Source: Phycisphaerales bacterium
GTDB lineage: Bacteria; Planctomycetota; Phycisphaerae; Phycisphaerales; SM1A02
Length of the DNA stretch: 64,000 bases
Reading direction: 5' to 3'
Assembly: GCA_029260575.1 (NCBI GenBank)
Contig: JAJDDB010000016.1
Coordinates: 186,001 to 250,000 of the forward strand
Part shown: positions 58,918 to 64,000 of the stretch, one piece after another
Layout: every line of letters starts with the position of its first letter
Numbering within the stretch: the first letter of the stretch is position 1
Program-made: the position numbers and the translations under genes
The notes under the pieces: model-generated
What the model was told of the DNA's origin: nothing
What the model saw: the letters and a program-made list of their open reading frames with translations, nothing else
Databases searched by the model: none

Positions 58918-59535
58918 ATGGAAACCGCGATCAATGCAGATCGACTTCGCACCTGCCCGACCTGTGGGCAGGCGCAGATCCTGCCCGAGATTCCGCAGCG
59001 CATGCGCGCGTGCTGCTGCCGATGTGACACCGGCCTGATTACCGAGAAACGCCTGCTCCGTTCCAACAGCCGCACCGCTGCGATCGCAACCGCAGCATTG
59101 ATGCTGTATCCGCTTGCCATGACGCTGCCGATGATCCGCATCGAACGGTTCGGATATGCAGAGCAATCCAGCATTCTCACCGGCATCGGCACGCTCTTCG
59201 CACGGGGCAACTGGTTCATCGGGGCGATCGTGCTGCTGTGTTCGGTCGTCTTTCCGCTTGCCAAACTGCTCGGCTTGCTGACGCTTGCAGCCGGCGGATT
59301 CAATCTTGCGCACCACCACAAAGCCTGGACCTATCGACTGGTTGAATGGACCGGCCGATGGGGCATGCTTGACGTGCTGCTCGTTGCCATACTTGTCGCT
59401 GCGATCAAACTCGGCGATCTTGTCGATGTCACCGCCGGCCCTGCTGCCGTCGCATTCGCAATAACCGTACTGCTTTCACTCACCGCAAGCGCGTGCTTTG
59501 AACCACACGCGCTGTGGCGTGCCGCTGACAAATGA
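58918..59535 (+). CDS. pqiA: paraquat-inducible protein A (PqiA/LetA-like)
   Basis: 205 residues. The N-terminal zinc ribbon CPTCGQ...CCCRC (about 13-40) is followed by four membrane helices (ATAALMLYPLAMTLPMIRI, IGAIVLLCSVVFPLAKLLGL, WGMLDVLLVAILVAAIKLG and AVAFAITVLLSLTASACF), matching one PqiA/LetA module. Such proteins work with MCE proteins to move lipids between membranes. E. coli PqiA has two such modules, so this is a half-length form. The next genes are a short open frame and pqiB. Confidence 0.93.
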   Translation: METAINADRLRTCPTCGQAQILPEIPQRMRACCCRCDTGLITEKRLLRSNSRTAAIATAALMLYPLAMTLPMIRIERFGYAEQSSILTGIGTLFARGNWFIGAIVLLCSVVFPLAKLLGLLTLAAGGFNLAHHHKAWTYRLVEWTGRWGMLDVLLVAILVAAIKLGDLVDVTAGPAAVAFAITVLLSLTASACFEPHALWRAADK

Positions 59536-59536
59536 A

Positions 59537-59689
59537 ATGAAAACGCCGCAACGCATACACACCGATACGCTGAGCTTCGTGCCGATGAGCGCAACGCGCA
59601 CCATCCGCACAGCCTTGTTGTCCGGCCGTCGACGTTACGGCATTACTCCGATTCGGCCGCCGAAAAACGTACGCGAGCCCCAATCATGA
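59537..59689 (+). CDS. possible 50-residue protein between pqiA and pqiB
   Basis: An ATG begins one base after the pqiA stop and the frame's TGA overlaps the ATG of pqiB (ATGA). The product would be about 50 residues, basic, with no membrane segment (RTIRTALLSGRRRYGITPIRPP). The tight fit suggests translational coupling, either of a real small protein or of a spacer that hands ribosomes to pqiB. No homologue can be recognised and the composition is not decisive. Confidence 0.4.
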   Translation: MKTPQRIHTDTLSFVPMSATRTIRTALLSGRRRYGITPIRPPKNVREPQS

Positions 59690-61104
59690 CGGATCAGCTT
59701 CCCACTGCAACGCTCAAGCCGCAGCGACGCTGGTCGTTTGCGTGGCTTGTTCCCGTACTTGCGATCCTGTTGGCCGGCTGGCTGATCTACAGCGCCTGGG
59801 CGCAGCGCGGCGTCATCATCACCGTGCAGTTTGGCGACGGCTACGGCCTCGCACCAGGCGCTGCGGTGCGCTACCGCGGTATCGTTGTCGGCGAAGTTCG
59901 TTCGCTGCAACTCGCGCACGACGGCGTTGCCATCGTTGCGGAGATCACATTGCACTCGCATGCGGAGACACTCGCGCGCACCGGCTCACGCTTCTGGATC
60001 GTGCGCCCGCGCCTGGACATCGGCGAGGTTGAAGGCCTCGACACCATCGTCGGTGCGCGATATATCACCGCCTTGCCGGGTTCGGGCGATTCACGCAGAA
60101 GCTTCGTCGGCCTTGCTGATCCGCCCATCGTGCAGTGGCCCGACCCGAATGATCTTGAAATCACGCTGCACGCGCCGTCGCGCATGGGCCTTCGCCGCGG
60201 CGCTCCCGTGCTGTATCGCAAGGTCGAAATCGGCACGGTGTTGTCTGTCGGCCTGACCAGTGATGCCGGCGCGGTGGAAGCGCGCGTGCATATCAAGTCG
60301 CCGTTTGTGCAGTTGATCCGTAAACAAACCCACTTCTGGGCGGTCTCAGGAATCAAGGCAAAGGTTGGTATCGGCGGGCTTGATCTCGAAGCCGAGTCGC
60401 TGGAAACCGTTTTACTGGGCGGAGTTGCGCTGGCAACCCCACCTGATGGCGGGCGCGTGGTGACCACCGGCCATCGCTTTGAACTCGAAGCCGCACCTGA
60501 CGATGACTGGCTTGATTGGGAACCACAAGTGGCCATTGGCCGCAGCGACCTGCCGCAAGGTTCGACGCCGCCGCAGACCGTGCGTATGCGGCTGATCTGG
60601 AAGCAGGGCGGCATCGTCCCACTCACAACAACGACGAAATCCCGTCAGGGGTGGGGGCTGAACACCGCAGCCGGTCTGATCGGTCCGCGCAATCTCTTTA
60701 CTCCGCCGGACAAGGCAGATGAAGGAACCATCTTCATTGAAGCAGCCGGCGCTCAGCAGCCAGCCCCGCCAACACCGCGCGCCGTGGGAAGTCACCTTGC
60801 AAGAGGCAACCGAATCACCAACCTCGGGCAAGTACCGCTGTCACAATTGCGCCGCCCCGAGACGCCGGAGGATGTGTTGGTTCTTGCAGATACTGCATCG
60901 TCACCGATGCCGCTCGCTGCGGCCCGCTTCGTGGCAGATGGGCCGGACCTGTGGGCCGTCGATCCTGCGGTTTCAGTTGATCAGCGTTGGCATGGCGCGA
61001 GTGTCATCGCCCGAAGCGACGGCAGGGTCATCGGTCTGCTGGTAATTAAGGATGACGACGAAGTGCGCATCGCACTGTTTCCGAGTGACCTGCTCGAAGA
61101 ATAA
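59686..61104 (+). CDS. pqiB: MCE-domain protein PqiB
   Basis: 472 residues. One N-terminal membrane anchor (about 17-38, FAWLVPVLAILLAGWLIYSAW) precedes MCE domains: VIITVQFGDGYGLAPGAAVRYRGIVVGEVRSL, then LEITLHAPSRMGLRRGAPVLYRKVEIGTVLSVGL, and a third less regular copy. MCE domains form hexameric rings or tubes for lipid transfer across the periplasm. E. coli PqiB has three MCE domains and about 540 residues. The C-terminal ~130 residues differ from E. coli. The gene completes the pqi operon; pqiC is not evident. Confidence 0.93.
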   Translation: MTDQLPTATLKPQRRWSFAWLVPVLAILLAGWLIYSAWAQRGVIITVQFGDGYGLAPGAAVRYRGIVVGEVRSLQLAHDGVAIVAEITLHSHAETLARTGSRFWIVRPRLDIGEVEGLDTIVGARYITALPGSGDSRRSFVGLADPPIVQWPDPNDLEITLHAPSRMGLRRGAPVLYRKVEIGTVLSVGLTSDAGAVEARVHIKSPFVQLIRKQTHFWAVSGIKAKVGIGGLDLEAESLETVLLGGVALATPPDGGRVVTTGHRFELEAAPDDDWLDWEPQVAIGRSDLPQGSTPPQTVRMRLIWKQGGIVPLTTTTKSRQGWGLNTAAGLIGPRNLFTPPDKADEGTIFIEAAGAQQPAPPTPRAVGSHLARGNRITNLGQVPLSQLRRPETPEDVLVLADTASSPMPLAAARFVADGPDLWAVDPAVSVDQRWHGASVIARSDGRVIGLLVIKDDDEVRIALFPSDLLEE

Positions 61105-61160
61105 CGGCGTTTTCGAAACCACATGTTTGGCCGGTCGCTTGCCCGCAGTCCGAACCAGCA

Positions 61161-61451
61161 TCACTGCCTGCGCTGAATCACCCGCACATTCTTGCGCCCA
61201 TCGCCGCGCACAACACTTCTGAGCCTTTCGAACACCCGGTAAAACCCCGCGACGACGAGAAAGACCGCAGCGGCAGCGATCCCCGCAACCAGTACGAGCA
61301 GTACAATCGGAACCGCAAACACGAGCAGGAACGTAATCAAAGCTGCCCTCAGCACCCACGAGGGTTGACGCGAGACAACCTGCCACGTTTCCATGACACG
61401 GGCAGTGCCCGCTGCTGCATGCCTGCTGTAATGTTGGAATGGTTCGCTCAT
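61161..61451 (-). CDS. small membrane protein
   Basis: 96 residues. A long hydrophobic stretch at about 33-70 (VLRAALITFLLVFAVPIVLLVLVAGIAAAAVFLVVAGF) makes two membrane helices, followed by a basic C-terminus. A TAGAAT hexamer ends 9 bases before the ATG at 61451 with no ribosome binding site. It is convergent with pqiB. Function unknown. Confidence 0.68.
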   Translation of the reverse strand: MSEPFQHYSRHAAAGTARVMETWQVVSRQPSWVLRAALITFLLVFAVPIVLLVLVAGIAAAAVFLVVAGFYRVFERLRSVVRGDGRKNVRVIQRRQ

Positions 61452-61460
61452 AACAATTCA

Positions 61461-61466
61461 ATTCTA
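61461..61466 (-). promoter_or_regulatory. -10-like element close to the small membrane protein start
   Basis: TAGAAT on the minus strand (ATTCTA at 61461-61466) ends 9 bases before the ATG at 61451. Confidence 0.45.
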
Positions 61467-61576
61467 GTCCGCAACATCATTGCGTTTGCAGCGTCAACTC
61501 TTTCACGGTCGATCCACCGCCATCGCGCAGTCGTGGCAACGCGCTGCTGCCAGCCGTACCATGTGTAATTCGCGTG

Positions 61577-61654
61577 ATGAATTCCATGACTTCACTCTTT
61601 CGCAAGGTCCGTCAGGATGACGAAGCCGCCCCGGATGCCAGACACAAACACTGA
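61577..61654 (+). other. possible upstream open frame overlapping the dnaE start
   Basis: A 25-codon frame starts at ATG 61577 and ends at TGA 61652-61654, overlapping the start of dnaE in another frame. TGTAAT (61564-61569) ends 7 bases before its ATG, like other starts in the window. It could be a leader peptide, or chance. Confidence 0.3.
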
Positions 61655-64000
61655 CAACGCAAAGACTTCCAGCGATTCCGCAGCGTCAGCCCGCTTTGCC
61701 CACCTGCATCTCCATACCGAATATTCGCTGCTGGATGGCGGCAACAAGATCACGCCGCTGCTGAACCGTGCGAAAGAACTGGGCATGGACAGCATTGCTG
61801 TCACCGACCACGGCAACCTCTTCGGCGCAATCGAGTTCTACAGCAAGGCCCGCGCCGCCGGCGTCAAGCCGATCCTCGGCATCGAAGCGTACGTCGCCCC
61901 GCAAGAGCGCACGCTCAAAGCACGCACCGGCGTTGCTGATGGCGGCTTTCACCTCGTGCTGCTCGCTGAAAACAAAACCGGCTGGAGCAACCTCATCAAG
62001 CTTTCCAGCGACTCGTTTATCAACGGCTTCTATCGCAAACCGCGGATGGACAAGCAAACGCTGCAACGTTGGAGCGACGGACTCATCGCTATCAACGGCC
62101 ACCTTGGTTCCTCACTGGCCCATTATCTGCTGCTCTATGCACAAACCAACAACGAAGCGCATTTTGACGCCGCGGTCGAAGAAGCCCAATGGCACGCACA
62201 AGCATTCGGCACGAACGAGAATGGTGAGTCGCGTTTCTTCGTCGAACTGCAGCGCAACGGCGTTTCGGAACAGGACCGCATCAACCCGCACCTGATGCGC
62301 CTGGCGAAACAACTCGATCTGCCGTTGGTCTGCGACAACGATGCGCACTTTCTCACCGCTGCGGACCATGACACGCATGATTCGCTTTGCTGCATCTCGA
62401 TGGGCAAGACCAAGAACGAACCCAATCGGCTGCGCTACCCCACAGAGTTGTACGTCAAGAGCCCGCAGCAGATGGCGGAGCTCTTTGCGGATGTGCCCGA
62501 AGCAATTGAAAACGCTGTCCGTATTGCGGAGCGCTGCAACGTCGAATTGGATTTCAGCGCAAGCCACGCCCCGGTGGTGAAGATTGTCCGCCACGACGAA
62601 TCGCCGGATGATGCCAACTCGGCTGTCGGTTCAACAGAATGGTTCAAAAAACAGTGCGAACGCTTCCGTGTTGAGCCGTTTGATACCCATGCGGAACCGG
62701 ATATCTCCAAAGATGATCTCAGCTACCAGTGTGATGCAGCTCTGAAAGATCTATGCACGCTCGGTCTGACCTGGCGGTACGGCCAGTCGGGCGCGAAAGA
62801 CCCGCAAATCATCGCTCGCCTCGAACGAGAACTCGGCATTCTTGCTGACAAGAACATCAGCGCATACTTCCTGATCGTGTGGGATTTCGTGAACTGGGCC
62901 CGCCAGCAGGGAATCCCTGCAGGCGCGCGCGGCTCCGGCGTGGGCACGATGGTCGGATATGTGCTCGGCCTGTCCAATGCGTGTCCAGTGCGCTACGGTC
63001 TGCTGTTCGAGCGTTTCACCGATCCCGATCGAAGCGAATACCCCGATATCGATATTGATATCTGTCAGGACGGCAGAGCTAAAGTGCTCGAATACGTTCG
63101 ACAGAAGTACGGCCACGTCGCGCAGATCATCACGTTCGGCCGACTAAAGGCTCGGGCGGCAATCAAAGACGTCGCTCGCGTCAACGGTTTGCTTCCCGCC
63201 GAAGGCCAGCGCCTGGCGAATCTTGTTCCGCAAGAACTGAACATCACGATCGACAGCGCGTTGGAGAAAGAGCCGGACTTCAAGAACGAATACGATGGCA
63301 ATCCGCAATCACGTGCGGTCATCGACACTGCACGCGCGCTGGAACACCACGCACGACATGCAGGCGTACACGCAGCAGGCGTCGTCATTGCGACCGAACC
63401 GCTGGATAACATCGTTCCGCTGTGCAAAGCGACCGGTGGCGATGACATCATCACGCAATGGGACGGCCCGACCTGTGAACGCGTCGGCCTGCTCAAGATG
63501 GACTTCCTCGGCTTGCGCACGCTTTCGACAATGGAACGCGCGATCGGACTCATTCACCAGACATTGCCCGAAGACGCAATCTGGAATGCTGTCGGCCGAA
63601 CGCCCAACGATGGCGGGCCGCATCCATTGGATCTGGAACGCATCGAATTCACCGATCAGCGCGTGCTTGATCTGTTCCGGCGCGCAGACACAGCAGGCGT
63701 CTTTCAGTTTGAATCGGGCGGGATGCGCAAATTGCTCCGCGACATGCTGCCGGACCGGCTGGAAGATCTGATTGCTGCCAATGCTCTGTTCCGTCCCGGG
63801 CCGATGGATCTGATTCCCGAGTATTGCAAACGCAAGCACGGCAGGGAGCCGGTGCCGAAGCTGCACGCCATCGTCGATGAATACACCGCGGAAACGTACG
63901 GCATTATGGTGTATCAGGAACAGGTGATGCAGATCGTGCATGCGCTTGGCGACATTCCACTGCGCAGCGCATACACGCTGATCAAAGCGATCAGCAAAAA
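61617..64000 (+). CDS. dnaE: DNA polymerase III subunit alpha, partial
   Basis: The first 794 codons; the gene continues beyond the right edge (full DnaE is about 1150-1200 residues). DnaE is the replicative polymerase. The N-terminal PHP domain starts FAHLHLHTEYSLLDGGNK with VTDHGNLFGAIEFY and GIEAYVAP. The polymerase palm has GARGSGVGTMVGYVLGL and the metal-binding Asp motif YPDIDIDICQDGR, followed by VAQIITFGRLKARAAIKDVARV and AGVHAAGVVIATEP. The start ATG at 61617 is the first after an in-frame stop at 61587 and has AAGG 9 bases upstream. ATG 61635 is an alternative. Confidence 0.97.
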   Translation, partial: MTKPPRMPDTNTDNAKTSSDSAASARFAHLHLHTEYSLLDGGNKITPLLNRAKELGMDSIAVTDHGNLFGAIEFYSKARAAGVKPILGIEAYVAPQERTLKARTGVADGGFHLVLLAENKTGWSNLIKLSSDSFINGFYRKPRMDKQTLQRWSDGLIAINGHLGSSLAHYLLLYAQTNNEAHFDAAVEEAQWHAQAFGTNENGESRFFVELQRNGVSEQDRINPHLMRLAKQLDLPLVCDNDAHFLTAADHDTHDSLCCISMGKTKNEPNRLRYPTELYVKSPQQMAELFADVPEAIENAVRIAERCNVELDFSASHAPVVKIVRHDESPDDANSAVGSTEWFKKQCERFRVEPFDTHAEPDISKDDLSYQCDAALKDLCTLGLTWRYGQSGAKDPQIIARLERELGILADKNISAYFLIVWDFVNWARQQGIPAGARGSGVGTMVGYVLGLSNACPVRYGLLFERFTDPDRSEYPDIDIDICQDGRAKVLEYVRQKYGHVAQIITFGRLKARAAIKDVARVNGLLPAEGQRLANLVPQELNITIDSALEKEPDFKNEYDGNPQSRAVIDTARALEHHARHAGVHAAGVVIATEPLDNIVPLCKATGGDDIITQWDGPTCERVGLLKMDFLGLRTLSTMERAIGLIHQTLPEDAIWNAVGRTPNDGGPHPLDLERIEFTDQRVLDLFRRADTAGVFQFESGGMRKLLRDMLPDRLEDLIAANALFRPGPMDLIPEYCKRKHGREPVPKLHAIVDEYTAETYGIMVYQEQVMQIVHALGDIPLRSAYTLIKAISK

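Overview
The window looks like chromosomal DNA of a planctomycete, most likely a marine member of the class Phycisphaerae. The evidence is the mix of families: a lipobox-rich envelope proteome, several stand-alone Ser/Thr kinases and SpoIIE phosphatases, membrane proteins carrying the CxxCGYxLR...CxECG zinc ribbon, an ECF sigma/anti-sigma pair, and many small proteins of a planctomycetal type. LptB, PqiA/PqiB and BamE-like lipoproteins indicate a diderm, LPS-type envelope. Base composition is moderately GC-rich by eye. I see no tRNA, rRNA, CRISPR array, insertion sequence or prophage; the region is almost fully coding, about 68 genes, mostly single genes or short operons on both strands.

Layout. 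0.3-4.9 kb (minus): a stress-type block with an ECF sigma factor, its membrane anti-sigma, a secreted TPR protein, a small protein and a GbsR/MarR regulator. 5-10 kb: metG, an ArsR-methyltransferase fusion, a TPR lipoprotein, a compact LigD-phosphoesterase-like protein and a Bfd-like [2Fe-2S] protein. 10-18.8 kb: a PilZ-like protein, hslV, a WD40 receptor kinase, a class IV aminotransferase, ridA, a PEGA lipoprotein, lptB and tandem DUF4870 proteins. 18.8-25 kb: membrane and Gly-zipper proteins, a four-gene operon ending in an SNase-like protein, a low-molecular-weight phosphatase with rpiB, and a His-tailed secreted protein. 25-34.6 kb: a ThiD2-ThiE fusion, a Na+/H+ antiporter, a zinc-ribbon membrane protein, a PhnP-like hydrolase, an isolated atpG, a PduO adenosyltransferase, a STAS protein, DUF2071 and a type II NADH dehydrogenase. 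34.8-38.7 kb: gapA directly coupled to a RimB-like protease, a RimK with an added RCK_C domain, and an AstE-like deacylase. 38.7-53.4 kb: PrpD, a TetR regulator, SRPBCC and VOC proteins, fbp, thiolase, a pilin, a fungal-type cytosine deaminase, a GAF-SpoIIE phosphatase, a sugar epimerase and ubiX. 53.5-64 kb: rmuC, an FHA-GAF-SpoIIE phosphatase, a PGRP-like amidase-fold protein, a Ser/Thr kinase, pqiA/pqiB and the first two thirds of dnaE.

Together the genes cover central carbon metabolism (gapA, fbp, rpiB, thiolase, PrpD), respiration (ndh, atpG), cofactors (thiamine, cobalamin, prenyl-FMN), envelope maintenance (lptB, pqiAB, lipoproteins) and phospho-signalling (three kinases/phosphatases with FHA, GAF and STAS partners). 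The most striking global signal is transcriptional: about twenty genes have a CTACAAT/TACACT-like -10 element ending only 6-10 bases before the start codon and no Shine-Dalgarno sequence, which suggests widespread leaderless transcripts. The most promising gene system is the gapA-rimB-rimK(RCK_C)-astE-like operon.
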